Shown piece by piece: positions 38,651 through 47,698 of a stretch of DNA of 64,000 bases. The DNA comes from Bryobacterales bacterium. Lineage in GTDB: Bacteria > Acidobacteriota > Terriglobia > Bryobacterales > Bryobacteraceae. The notes below the pieces were generated by a model. The model saw nothing but the letters and a program-made list of their open reading frames with translations. It ran no database searches and was not told the DNA's origin. The translations under genes were made by a program, and so were the position numbers. Location: NCBI GenBank assembly GCA_020846745.1, contig JADLDI010000057.1:1-64000 (forward strand). The letters run 5' to 3'. Positions within the stretch are counted from its first letter, which is position 1. Every line of letters starts with the position of its first letter.

Positions 38651-39369
38651 CCTATCTTCACTTCATCCCAACGTTTTGGTTCCTCGTCGCACTCGCCGGG
38701 ATTCCTTTTCCCCGTCGCCGATTGACCTTCGCCTACGTCGCTCTGGCGGGAATATTCCTATGTATGTTCCCCCCGCTCGCGGCCCTGGGGTTACGAGCCA
38801 TCAATTCCGGCTATGCTCCGATTCCCGGCGCGGAGGTTCCCGCGGACTCCATTGTTGTGCTGTCCGGGCACGTCGCCGGTCCCGACGAACAGTACCCTAC
38901 CGCCACGCCACACACCGACACCGCCGAGCGGCTTCGTCATGCCGCGACTCTGTACCGGACCTGGCGCAAACTGCCGATTATCGTCACCGGCGGCACTCGC
39001 GATCTGAGCGGCGTCGCGTTCGCGGTGACCATGAAGCGCGAATTGGTGCGCATGGGCGTTCCCGAAGAGGATATCTGGACCGAAGAGCAATCGACCAACA
39101 CGCACGAAAACGCACTCTTTTCAGCAAAGCTGCTAGCCGCGAAAGGGCTGAAGCGGCCCGTGGTCGTCACCAGTTGCTACCACATGCTGCGAACCGAGAT
39201 GTGTTTCAAGAAGCAGGGCTTCGAGGTCTATCCCGCGCCCGTGGGAATCCCGCCTTTCGAACTCCGCTTGGCTTCGTTCATCCCAAACGACGGGGCACTA
39301 CTCCACAATGAACACATCGCGCACGAGCTGGTAGGGATCGCGTTTTACAAGGCGCGGGGGCAGTTGTAG
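38608..39369 (+). CDS. YdcF/DUF218-like protein
   Basis: 'ADSIVVLSGHVAG', 'LPIIVTGGTRDLSG', 'EQSTNTHENALFSAKLL', 'VTSCYHMLRTEMCFKKQGFEVYP'. Confidence 0.88.
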   Translation: MAPPDVAALAAFHLTYLHFIPTFWFLVALAGIPFPRRRLTFAYVALAGIFLCMFPPLAALGLRAINSGYAPIPGAEVPADSIVVLSGHVAGPDEQYPTATPHTDTAERLRHAATLYRTWRKLPIIVTGGTRDLSGVAFAVTMKRELVRMGVPEEDIWTEEQSTNTHENALFSAKLLAAKGLKRPVVVTSCYHMLRTEMCFKKQGFEVYPAPVGIPPFELRLASFIPNDGALLHNEHIAHELVGIAFYKARGQL

Positions 39370-39480
39370 ACGCTGCCTACGCTCGCCTCGACTTTGAGAA
39401 AGGGGTTGCCGACATCTCCTTCAACGATCAACAGGTCGGCCCGCAAAAACTCATACAATGGACACAGGTACCAGACGTCG

Positions 39481-39753
39481 ATGACAATAACCATCCCACC
39501 CGAACTGGAACAGCGGATTCGGACGAGTGCCGATGCGGAAAACCTCAGCGTTCAGGACTACGTCGAAAGGCTGATACGAGAAGACGAGACGTGGACTGAA
39601 CTGAGCGAAGCCGCGCTAACTCCTTCAGATCCGGAGTTCGACGAAATCCGTAGAGCGGTCCAGGTAGGGCTGGATCAGGCGGAGCGTGGCGAAAGCCGGC
39701 CCGCGGCTGAGGTATTCTCAGAACTCCGGGCCAAGTATGGAATTTCGCGTTGA
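39481..39753 (+). CDS. ParD-like antitoxin
   Basis: 90 aa; 'MTITIPPELEQRIRTSADAENLSVQDYVERLI'; overlaps ParE-like ORF. Confidence 0.72.
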   Translation: MTITIPPELEQRIRTSADAENLSVQDYVERLIREDETWTELSEAALTPSDPEFDEIRRAVQVGLDQAERGESRPAAEVFSELRAKYGISR

Positions 39754-40048
39754 GATAACGCCGCGCGCCCAATCGGACCTCAACGACCTCCACGAACACA
39801 TCATCGGGCAAGCTCCAATAGCCGGAGCAAAGTGGCTTCGACGGCTTGAACGCGCCGTCCTGACTCTTGCAGTTTTTCCTGAACGTTGCGTAGTCGAGCC
39901 CGCGTTGTGCTCGCCTACACGGACCGTGAGGAAACTCCTATTCGGCAGGAAGCGCCACGTCTATCGTATTTACTTTGAGGTGAGGGGCCGCACAGTACAT
40001 ATCCTACATATCCGGCACGGCGCCCGGCACGATCCTGAAAATGTTTAA
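39737..40048 (+). CDS. ParE/RelE-like toxin
   Basis: 'MEFRVEITPRAQSDLNDLHEHIIGQAPIAGAKWLRRLERAV...RKLLFGRKRHVYRIYFEVRGRTVHILHIRHGARHDP'. Confidence 0.85.
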   Translation: MEFRVEITPRAQSDLNDLHEHIIGQAPIAGAKWLRRLERAVLTLAVFPERCVVEPALCSPTRTVRKLLFGRKRHVYRIYFEVRGRTVHILHIRHGARHDPENV

Positions 40049-40072
40049 AAAGGACCGTGCCGTTCTTGCACC

Positions 40073-40495
40073 CCGCTCATGCACCGCATTTATCCCCGCA
40101 TCGTCACGATCTCTCTCCTCATGGGAATATTCCTCTGTATGTTCCCCCCGCTTGCGGCCCTGGGGTTAAGGGCCATCAACTCCGGCTATGCTCCGATTCC
40201 CGGCGCGGAGGTTCCGGCCGATGCCATTGTTGTGCTGTCCGGACACGTCGCCGGCCCCGACGAACAGCATCCTACCGCCACGCCACACACCGACACCGCC
40301 GAGCGGCTTCGTCATGCCGCGATTCTGTACCGGACCTGGCGCAAACTGCCGATTGTCCTAACCGGCGGTACTCGCGATCTGAGCGGCGTCGCGTTCACGG
40401 TGACCATGAAGCGCGAATTGGATCGCGTTTTACAAGGCGTAGATTTCAAGTTCCGGTCCGGCGCTTCTGCATCATTTCGCGCAGGAATGCGTTAA
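40073..40495 (+). pseudogene. Chimeric duplicate: K+ channel 5' end fused to internally deleted YdcF gene
   Basis: 40073-40121 matches 41073-41121; 40123-40421 matches 38748-39046 without gaps; 40422-40439 matches 39337-39354, implying a 290 bp frameshifting deletion. Confidence 0.85.
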
Positions 40496-40715
40496 TCCGA
40501 GTCTGATACCCCTCTCCACTGGCCTTTAACCACGCAAGGATATCCGCATCCAGCCTGATCGTCACTGCCGTCTTTTTGGGCCGGTAGAATTTTCCGATCA
40601 CCGCATCGGAGGGGATGCTCCGGATTTCCGGTATGTCCGTAAGGTCAATCTCGCGGTCCGGCCGGGCTGCCAGTTTCTTCAATTGCCTGCGCTTCTCCTC
40701 AGTGAGTTTGCTCAT
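40446..40715 (-). CDS. brnA: BrnA-like antitoxin
   Basis: 'YRPKKTAVTIRLDADILAWLKASGEGYQTRINAFLREMM'; overlaps BrnT. Confidence 0.88.
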   Translation of the reverse strand: MSKLTEEKRRQLKKLAARPDREIDLTDIPEIRSIPSDAVIGKFYRPKKTAVTIRLDADILAWLKASGEGYQTRINAFLREMMQKRRTGT

Positions 40716-40983
40716 ATAATCTCCTCTCATTGCGTGTAGCTTGACGCGCAGAGATGATCCGGATCACCTCAACGGCTGCTTGTTCACGATATGTGTGCAC
40801 AACAACAATCAGAACTATTCCTTCAATTGACCCGATCGCATGCCATCGCTGCTCACCGTCGGTTACCCTTTCGACGAAGCTGACGCAGTGCGGATCTTCG
40901 AACACGAGTTGTGCCGTTTCGAAATCGATTCCATGTTTTGCCTTGTTCGTTGCATTCTTGGCGTCATCCCATTCGAAACGCAT
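40699..40983 (-). CDS. brnT: BrnT-like toxin
   Basis: 'MRFEWDDAKNATNKAKHGIDFETAQLVFEDPHCV...IRIISARQATRNERRLYEQ'. Confidence 0.92.
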   Translation of the reverse strand: MRFEWDDAKNATNKAKHGIDFETAQLVFEDPHCVSFVERVTDGEQRWHAIGSIEGIVLIVVVHTYREQAAVEVIRIISARQATRNERRLYEQTH

Positions 40984-41078
40984 CTGTATTTACTGTAGTG
41001 TACATACATTGAAATTGGCATATCCCGCTCCGTTTCAGCTACCGTATCCATAGAGCTTTCCCGAGAGCTTTCCCGCTC

Positions 41079-42098
41079 ATGCACCGCATCTATCGCCGCA
41101 TAATCACCATCGCGCTCCTCATTGCCGCCATTCTCCTGATAGGAACGGTTGGCTTTGTCGTCATTGCGGACTACCCTGTCTTTGATGCCTTCTACATGTC
41201 GGTCATCACCATCACGACCGTCGGCTACCTCGAAGTCCACCCGCTCACGACGGCGGGGCGTGTCTTCAATTCCATCCTCCTCCTCATCGGCGTCACGGCC
41301 ATGTTCTACTCCGTCGGGGTCATCACGCAGACGGTGCTTGAAACCCAGTTCTCCGATTTTTTCGCCAAACGGCGGACTCGCAAGATGATCGATCAGTTGA
41401 ATAACCACTACATTCTTTGCGGATTTGGACGTGTCGGCCGCGGCGCCGCGGCTGAACTGCAGCGCAGCGGTGTTCCGTTTGTCGTAATGGACCGCAATGA
41501 AGACCGGGTCGAACGGGCGATGCGAGGCGGCATGCTGGCGGTGTTGGCGGATGCGACTCAGGACGAGCACCTCAACGACGTCGGCATTAAGCGTGCCCGC
41601 GGACTGGTGGCCGCCCTGGCCACCGACGCCGACAATCTCTTCCTGATCCTTTCCGCCAAAAACCTCAATCCGAACATTCGGGTCTCGACGCGCGTCGGCG
41701 AAGAAGCGTCGGAAACAAAGATGCGCCGCGCCGGGGCCGACGCGGTTTACATGCCCTACTCCACCGCCGGCTATCGCCTCGCCCAATCGATCCTGCGCCC
41801 GCACGTGTTCGAATTCCTCGACGTTACTTCCACGGCAACCGCCATCGGCATGAACGTGGGTATTGAGCAGATTGAAATCACGCCGTCCAGTTCGGTGGCC
41901 GGCAAGTCGCTTGCGGAACTCAAACTGCGGACACTGCTTGGCATTATCGTCCTTGCTATCCGCCGCCGCTCCGGCCAGATGGAGTTCAACCCGGCCGCTG
42001 AAGCCGTCCCCAATCCCGGCGACTTCCTCATCGTGATGGGCTCGGCTGAAGATGTCAGGAAGCTTGAGACGATTGTCGCCTCCGGAACGCGCGTATGA
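41079..42098 (+). CDS. Two-TM potassium channel with TrkA-N/TrkA-C domains
   Basis: Filter 'TTVGYLEVHPL', 'HYILCGFGRVGRGAAAEL', C-terminal TrkA-C-like region. Confidence 0.9.
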   Translation: MHRIYRRIITIALLIAAILLIGTVGFVVIADYPVFDAFYMSVITITTVGYLEVHPLTTAGRVFNSILLLIGVTAMFYSVGVITQTVLETQFSDFFAKRRTRKMIDQLNNHYILCGFGRVGRGAAAELQRSGVPFVVMDRNEDRVERAMRGGMLAVLADATQDEHLNDVGIKRARGLVAALATDADNLFLILSAKNLNPNIRVSTRVGEEASETKMRRAGADAVYMPYSTAGYRLAQSILRPHVFEFLDVTSTATAIGMNVGIEQIEITPSSSVAGKSLAELKLRTLLGIIVLAIRRRSGQMEFNPAAEAVPNPGDFLIVMGSAEDVRKLETIVASGTRV

Positions 42099-43534
42099 AG
42101 GTCCTCACTGCGGCCGAGATGCGCGAGGTGGACCGCAAGACCGTCGAACTCGGCCTGCCCGATCCGCTTCTGATGGAGAACGCCGGTCATCGCGTGGTTG
42201 AACTCCTGGCCGAAAAGTTCGCTCCACTCTCGTCGCACCGCATTCTTATTCTCTGCGGCAAAGGCAACAACGGCGGCGATGGCTTGGTGGTCGCGCGCCA
42301 ACTGATTACGCGGTTCCGCCCTGCCGCGTTGTGGGTCGTGCTGGCCGATACGCCGCCGTCCAACTTTGCTACCTTCGCCGTTACCGGCTGCCGCACCTAC
42401 GCGCAGATCGAACCCGAGATGCGCACCGCCACCATCGTTGTCGATGCGTTGCTCGGCACCGGACTCACCGGCCCTCCGCGCGAGCCCTACGCCACACTGA
42501 TTGACGCAATCAACACCCGGTTCCCGTTCGCGAAAGCCGTAGCCGTCGACATCCCGTCAGGCCTGGCGTCCGACACCGCGGAAACCGGTTGGCCCCACGC
42601 GCGCGCCGGCTACACCGTCACGTTCACGGCGCCCAAACTCAGCCAGGTGCTTCAACCGAACGCCTCCGCGTGCGGTGAACTGCACGTCGGCCAGATCGGC
42701 TCGCCCGACTCGATTCTGCCGGACCATACCATCGTCATCGAGCCTACGCTGTTCGCTCACCTATTCAAGCCGCGCCCGCTCCTGGGACATAAGGGAACCT
42801 TCGGCCACGTGCTCGTTGTCGGCGGCGCCCCCGGCAAAGCCGGCGCGGCGTCGATGTCCGGCTTGGCCGCTCTGCGCGCCGGTGCGGGCTTGGTGACGGT
42901 GTGCTCCTCCGAGCCGCCTCCCACGCTCGAACTCATGCACGAGCCTCTGGGCGGCCTCGATCGGCTCAAAGCGGCCGCTGAGTCGAAGACCGTCCTCGCC
43001 ATCGGTCCCGGACTCGGCGTTTCGCCGGTCGTGAAGCCTTTGCTCGACTGGGCCAGGCAGCCGGTCGTCGTCGACGCCGATGGACTCAACTCGATGAACG
43101 GACTCCCGTTCCCGGCCCGCGAAAGCATCGTCCTGACTCCCCATCCCGGTGAGATGGCGCGGCTCTGTGGAGTCTCCACCGCCGAAATCCAATCGGACCG
43201 CCTCACTTGGGCCCGCCGCTTCGCCACAGAACATGGCGTGACCCTTGTGCTCAAGGGACGCAATACGCTGATCGCGTTCCCCGATGGCAAGCTGTACATC
43301 AACCCAACGGGCGGGCCCGCACTCGGCACAGGCGGCTCTGGCGACATTCTCACCGGCTTGATCGGTGGCCTTATCGCACAGTTCCCCGATCAACTGCGAA
43401 CCGCTGTCGCTGCCGCCGTCTGGCTGCACGGCCGCGCGGGCGACCTTGCCGCCGCCGAGCTAACCGAGCCCTGCGTCATCGCCACCGACATTCTTCGCTA
43501 CCTGCCACACGCCATCCATGACCTTCCTCACTAA
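42095..43534 (+). CDS. nnr: Bifunctional NAD(P)HX epimerase/dehydratase
   Basis: 'LMENAGHRVVELL', 'CGKGNNGGDGLVVARQL', 'GHVLVVGGAPGKAGAASMSG', 'TGGSGDILTGLIGGL'. Confidence 0.94.
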   Translation: MKVLTAAEMREVDRKTVELGLPDPLLMENAGHRVVELLAEKFAPLSSHRILILCGKGNNGGDGLVVARQLITRFRPAALWVVLADTPPSNFATFAVTGCRTYAQIEPEMRTATIVVDALLGTGLTGPPREPYATLIDAINTRFPFAKAVAVDIPSGLASDTAETGWPHARAGYTVTFTAPKLSQVLQPNASACGELHVGQIGSPDSILPDHTIVIEPTLFAHLFKPRPLLGHKGTFGHVLVVGGAPGKAGAASMSGLAALRAGAGLVTVCSSEPPPTLELMHEPLGGLDRLKAAAESKTVLAIGPGLGVSPVVKPLLDWARQPVVVDADGLNSMNGLPFPARESIVLTPHPGEMARLCGVSTAEIQSDRLTWARRFATEHGVTLVLKGRNTLIAFPDGKLYINPTGGPALGTGGSGDILTGLIGGLIAQFPDQLRTAVAAAVWLHGRAGDLAAAELTEPCVIATDILRYLPHAIHDLPH

Positions 43535-43958
43535 CAGCGAAGAAGAGACAATCGAACTCGGCCGGCGCCTCGCGCGCGAAGTCCTGCCGCCGCAAGGCGT
43601 AGTCCTGCTGATCGGCAACCTTGGCGCAGGCAAAACCACACTCACCAAAGGAATCGCCGAAGCCCGCGGCGCTGTCTCGACGGAAGACGTCTCGAGCCCC
43701 ACCTACACCCTCATCCACGAATACGGCGAACCGGTGTCGGTCTATCACATCGACCTCTACCGTCTCGACACCGCGGAAGAGGTCGCCACCCTAGGCCTCG
43801 ACGAAATCTTCGACCGCGATGCGCTAGTCCTCATCGAATGGGGCGAGCGCTTCCCTCAACTCTTTCCGCCGAACACCATCCGCATTGAACTGGAACGCAC
43901 TTTCCCGGACGGGCGCAGGATTGTCGTCAGCGGCCTGCCCGGAACCGGGCCAAGCTAA
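43518..43958 (+). CDS. tsaE: tRNA threonylcarbamoyladenosine biosynthesis ATPase TsaE
   Basis: 'LIGNLGAGKTTLTKGIAEARG', 'SSPTYTLIHEY', 'VYHIDLYRL', 'LIEWGERFP'. Confidence 0.94.
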   Translation: MTFLTNSEEETIELGRRLAREVLPPQGVVLLIGNLGAGKTTLTKGIAEARGAVSTEDVSSPTYTLIHEYGEPVSVYHIDLYRLDTAEEVATLGLDEIFDRDALVLIEWGERFPQLFPPNTIRIELERTFPDGRRIVVSGLPGTGPS

Positions 43959-43976
43959 ACCGAAGCCAAACCGAAG

Positions 43977-45230
43977 CTAAACCTCCTTCGCTCCCTTAAT
44001 CACCGCGGCAATATCCTTGATCCCTACGCCAGGACCCGCCGGCACCGACATCTTTCCATCCTTCACCGTGATTGCCGGTTCGAACCACTGTGCGTACTTC
44101 TCCTGTCCCAGCTTGTACTCCTGATACTTGCCCGGGTCGCGGATCACGCTCGCAAAGTGCAGCATGTATACGTACCCGAACCCGCCCGAGATATGCACCG
44201 TCGTCGGCATGTTCGCCACATCGGCCATCTTCGCCACGCGCATAGACCGTACCATGCCGCCGTAGTAGTGCAAATCCGGTTGAACAATATCCACCGCCCG
44301 ATTCGCGATCATCCAACGGAACCGCCAGTCCGAATACTCCTGCTCGCCGCCGGCCACGGGAATCGTCAGCGTATCGGCCACCACCTTCGTATCTTCCAGA
44401 TGGTCGAATGGACAGGGCTCCTCAAAGTAGACCGCTTTGATATCTTCGAGCATCCGGCCGACCTTGATCGCTTGTGGCGGATCGTATGAGCTGTTCGAAT
44501 CCGCGTGGATATCGAAGTCGTCGCCAAACGTCTTCCGCACCAGCGGAATCAGCGTCTCGGTCCGGCCGGGCATCGCGTCCGCGTTGCGGCTCATCCGTCC
44601 GCCTACGCGGAACTTCAGCGCTTTTGAACCCGACTCGGCCACCAGCTTCTTCAGGTGCTCAATCTCCTGCTCGGGCGTCGTATCGCGCCTTCCGCTGGCC
44701 GTATAGATCGGGATCTCCTTGCGTCGCACATCGCCAAACAGCGCGCCCATCGGCTTTTTCGCGATCCGCCCCAGCATGTCCAGAATCGCGAACTCCACCC
44801 ACGCGTGCGGCGACCACAAGGCGATCCCGTACAGCTTGTAGTTGTCCTTATAGCGGTACAGCTCCCACAGCAGATTCTCGAGGTCCCGCGCATCTTTGCC
44901 GATGAAGAAGGGGACGATCAGATCCTGCAGGATCTTCGCGAGATACTCCGGCCGCGGCGGGTTCGGCAGGGACAAACCCTCGGCCCCGTCTTTTGACCGC
45001 ACGTGGACAAAGAACTCCTTGTCCTTCTTGAGCAGCTTGATCGACTCGATGACGACCGGCGACGTGATGCCGTCGAGCTTCAACACCGGTTGTGACGCCG
45101 CTTTATCCAGTTCTTCGACGGGCGGTCCGGCGGCAGCCTTGGCGCTGGCGGTGGTTTTTGAAGACGAGCAGCTCAGGGCGGCGGTCCCGAACCCGGCTGC
45201 GGCGAGAAGTCGGCGGCGATTCATCGACAT
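43977..45230 (-). CDS. Enolase-superfamily (mandelate racemase/muconate lactonizing-like) protein, secreted
   Basis: 'KALKFRVGG', 'DIHADSNSSYDPPQAIKVGRML', 'YFEEPCPFDHL', 'IPVAGGEQEYS'. Confidence 0.88.
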   Translation of the reverse strand: MSMNRRRLLAAAGFGTAALSCSSSKTTASAKAAAGPPVEELDKAASQPVLKLDGITSPVVIESIKLLKKDKEFFVHVRSKDGAEGLSLPNPPRPEYLAKILQDLIVPFFIGKDARDLENLLWELYRYKDNYKLYGIALWSPHAWVEFAILDMLGRIAKKPMGALFGDVRRKEIPIYTASGRRDTTPEQEIEHLKKLVAESGSKALKFRVGGRMSRNADAMPGRTETLIPLVRKTFGDDFDIHADSNSSYDPPQAIKVGRMLEDIKAVYFEEPCPFDHLEDTKVVADTLTIPVAGGEQEYSDWRFRWMIANRAVDIVQPDLHYYGGMVRSMRVAKMADVANMPTTVHISGGFGYVYMLHFASVIRDPGKYQEYKLGQEKYAQWFEPAITVKDGKMSVPAGPGVGIKDIAAVIKGAKEV

Positions 45231-45268
45231 GGTGAAAACCATTGTAGGTCCGCTGCCTGCCCCATCGT

Positions 45269-45347
45269 GCATCCCCCAATGCTGCGTCCCCCCAATGCTG
45301 CATCCCCCCATGCTGCATCCCCCAATGCTGCGTCCCCCAATGCTGCA
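45269..45347. repeat. Short tandem repeat, five units of ~15-16 bp (GCRTCCCCC(C)AATGCT)
   Basis: gcatcccccaatgct gcgtccccccaatgct gcatccccccatgct gcatcccccaatgct gcgtcccccaatgct read directly. Confidence 0.9.
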
Positions 45348-45399
45348 TCGACGCCAGGATGTTCGCAGTTGCCTCCGAGTTCTCGGCGTGCTTAGACCG

Positions 45400-45606
45400 T
45401 CAAGCCCCCAAGTGCCGCATACGCCCCGCCCATCGCAAAAACCGGAACAAGTCCGCGCGGTGCACCCAGACAAACGCCCAAAACTCCCGAAAGCCGATCC
45501 CGTCGGCGTGCACGCCCCAATACGTCTCCATGCGCCATCGCAGATATGGACTACGCCACGGCCTCAGCCGGTAGCCCTTCGTCGCACGCCACAAAAAACC
45601 GATCAC
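45400..45606 (-). CDS. Small conserved-looking protein (68 aa)
   Basis: 'MIGFLWRATKGYRLRPWRSPYLRWRMETYWGVHADGIGFREFWAFVWVHRADLFRFLRWAGRM'; ATG 6 nt after the upstream VWA gene's stop. Confidence 0.6.
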   Translation of the reverse strand: MIGFLWRATKGYRLRPWRSPYLRWRMETYWGVHADGIGFREFWAFVWVHRADLFRFLRWAGRMRHLGA

Positions 45607-45612
45607 AGTCGC

Positions 45613-46647
45613 TTATCGCAGGGAATTCGTCGCCGGCGCCAGTTGCGTCGGCGGCTTCTGATCTTTCGTCGCGTAATAGCCCGACCGTGTCCGCACCGTC
45701 GGCCGGTTCGGACCTTTCGCGTTCACCTGGATCCGCCGGTAGCTGCCGTCGAGCGCCTGCTCGCTCGGCGAATACGCCAGGATGTACTGGTTCCGGATCT
45801 CATGGGCCACCTGCGAAGCGAGTTGGTCCATGTCCGTGACCTCTTTGGGGATGTACGAAGCGCCGCCCGATGCATCGGCCAGAGCCTTTAGCGCCCGTTG
45901 CGCCCGCTTGGCCTTGCCGCGCTCTTCCTCATGCAGCAGCCCGATCGTATAGACCAGAACTTCAGTCTGCTGAGCCTTCGCCACCAGCTTCTCCAGGGTG
46001 TTTACGGCCGAACTGGTGTTATCGTCGCCGTCGGTCACCACCAGCAGAATCTTCTTATCCTTCTTACCCTTCTCTTTCAGGTAATCGATCGACATCGACA
46101 CGGCATCGCGCATCGCCGTTCCGCCGCGCGAATCGATCCGCGTCAGCGCCTCTTCCAGCTTCTTCTGGTCCGAGGTAAACGGCTGATCGAGGAAAGCCTC
46201 GTCGTTGAAGTTGACGATGAACACCTCGTCCTGCGGGTTCGATTCTTTCACCAGCCGCAACGCCGCGGTCGCCACCTGTTTGCGCTTGTCGCGCATGCTG
46301 CCGCTGTTATCGATAATCAATCCAAGCGACACCGGAACGTCTTCACGACGGAAGACCTTGATCGGCTGCGGAGCGCCGTTCTCGAGAACGGTAAAGGCGT
46401 CCTTGGGTAAATCGGTAATCAACTTGCCATTCCGGTCGGCTACCGTCGCGTGCAGCAGCACCAGCCGTGTGTCGGTACGGAACACGGCATCGCTTTGCTC
46501 GGTGTCTTGTTTCGGGGCTTCTCCTCCAGGCTTCGCTTCTCCCCCAGGCTTCGCCGGCGCAGCGGGCTTTGCTTGTTCTTGTGCGCCGAGGCTCACCGCG
46601 GTGGCCGCCAGCACAACGAGTGCGGTCGCTTTATTGAGTCGGTGCAT
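45613..46647 (-). CDS. VWA domain protein (TIGR03436-like)
   Basis: 'SLGLIIDNSGSMRDKRKQVATAAL...LLVVTDGDDNTSS'. Confidence 0.9.
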   Translation of the reverse strand: MHRLNKATALVVLAATAVSLGAQEQAKPAAPAKPGGEAKPGGEAPKQDTEQSDAVFRTDTRLVLLHATVADRNGKLITDLPKDAFTVLENGAPQPIKVFRREDVPVSLGLIIDNSGSMRDKRKQVATAALRLVKESNPQDEVFIVNFNDEAFLDQPFTSDQKKLEEALTRIDSRGGTAMRDAVSMSIDYLKEKGKKDKKILLVVTDGDDNTSSAVNTLEKLVAKAQQTEVLVYTIGLLHEEERGKAKRAQRALKALADASGGASYIPKEVTDMDQLASQVAHEIRNQYILAYSPSEQALDGSYRRIQVNAKGPNRPTVRTRSGYYATKDQKPPTQLAPATNSLR

Positions 46648-47635
46648 AGTACCCCGTCCGATAATACGCGCGAAGCGGCGGCAACCCTCGCGGCTGCACC
46701 AGTTTCACTTCCACGCGGCGGTATTTGCCATCCTTCTGGAGGTTCGAGGGCGAATACCCCAGAACGTACTGACTTCTCAATTCCACCCCAATCTTTGCCG
46801 CCACGTCCGGCAGCTCGTTCAAATTGTCGATCGGAAAGTGCCGGCCGCCGGTCTGTTCGGCGATCTCGGTCAACAATCCCGGCCCGGCCAGTTCTTCCGC
46901 GGTCCGCCCACGCCCGGCGACCTGCTCAAAGATGCCGATCGCATACACTTGGACGTCAGCCTCGCGCACCAGGTTCTTGATTTCGCTTTCCGTATACCGG
47001 CTCGAATTGTCGCCACCGTCTGAGAGCACCAGAATCGCCTTCCGCGGGTTGCGGGCCTTCTTCATCTGATTCATTGCAAGATAAAGGCCATCGAGCAGCG
47101 CGGTTCGGCCCTTCGCCTGCGTGAATGCCAACCGGTTCTGGATCTCTTCCGTATTCGTGGTCCAGGGGATCACCAGTTCGGGCCGTTCGTTGAACTGAAC
47201 CAGGAAAAACTCGTCCTCCGGGTTCGCCGTCTTGAAAAACTGCGCCGCCGCCTGCCGCGAACGGTTCAATTTATTACCCATGCTGCCGCTGACGTCGAAC
47301 ACGAGACCGATCGAGAGCGGCGCTTCCTCCGACGTGAACGACACGATCTGTTGCTCGGTCTTGTCCTCGAACAACCGGAAATGTTCGCGCTCCATCCCCG
47401 TTACTACCTGGTTGAGCGGAGTGGTCACGGTGACGTTGATTTGGACCAGCGTCGTATCCACTCGGATGTTCGGGGATTTGCGGTCTTTCGGAGCGTCCGG
47501 ATCCGCCGGCCTGGCCCGCGGCTCGATGTTCACACGAGGCTGTGGTCCCGCTTGCTTTTTCTCATTGTCTCCGGCAATAAGTCCATTGCCTACAACGAGA
47601 AAGAAAGCTCCTACGAGTGCCCAGACCTTCCTCAT
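46631..47635 (-). CDS. VWA domain protein (TIGR03436-like), paralogue of downstream gene
   Basis: 'SIGLVFDVSGSMGNKLNRSRQAAAQFF...AILVLSDGGDNSSRYTESEI'. Confidence 0.9.
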   Translation of the reverse strand: MRKVWALVGAFFLVVGNGLIAGDNEKKQAGPQPRVNIEPRARPADPDAPKDRKSPNIRVDTTLVQINVTVTTPLNQVVTGMEREHFRLFEDKTEQQIVSFTSEEAPLSIGLVFDVSGSMGNKLNRSRQAAAQFFKTANPEDEFFLVQFNERPELVIPWTTNTEEIQNRLAFTQAKGRTALLDGLYLAMNQMKKARNPRKAILVLSDGGDNSSRYTESEIKNLVREADVQVYAIGIFEQVAGRGRTAEELAGPGLLTEIAEQTGGRHFPIDNLNELPDVAAKIGVELRSQYVLGYSPSNLQKDGKYRRVEVKLVQPRGLPPLRAYYRTGYYAPTQ

Positions 47636-47698
47636 TGTCACCTTCCCGGCCGCGCCATCCCAAGTATAACATGTGCCCTTTTTGTGGTATGCTTGAAC

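Noticed and set aside
39047-39336. Possibility that the short copy is ancestral and the long YdcF gene gained an insertion
   Set aside because: The 290 bp segment encodes conserved DUF218-like core sequence in the intact gene, so deletion in the copy is more likely.
40048-40070. aaaaaggaccgtgccg as a fourth cassette hairpin
   Set aside because: Only the left-arm-like sequence is present and the promoter motif is absent; probably coincidental.
45269-45347. CRISPR-like array
   Set aside because: Units are contiguous with no spacers; it is a simple tandem repeat.
44896-45891. 331 aa plus-strand ORF
   Set aside because: Spans the antisense of three minus-strand genes and the tandem repeat; low-complexity Pro-rich product.
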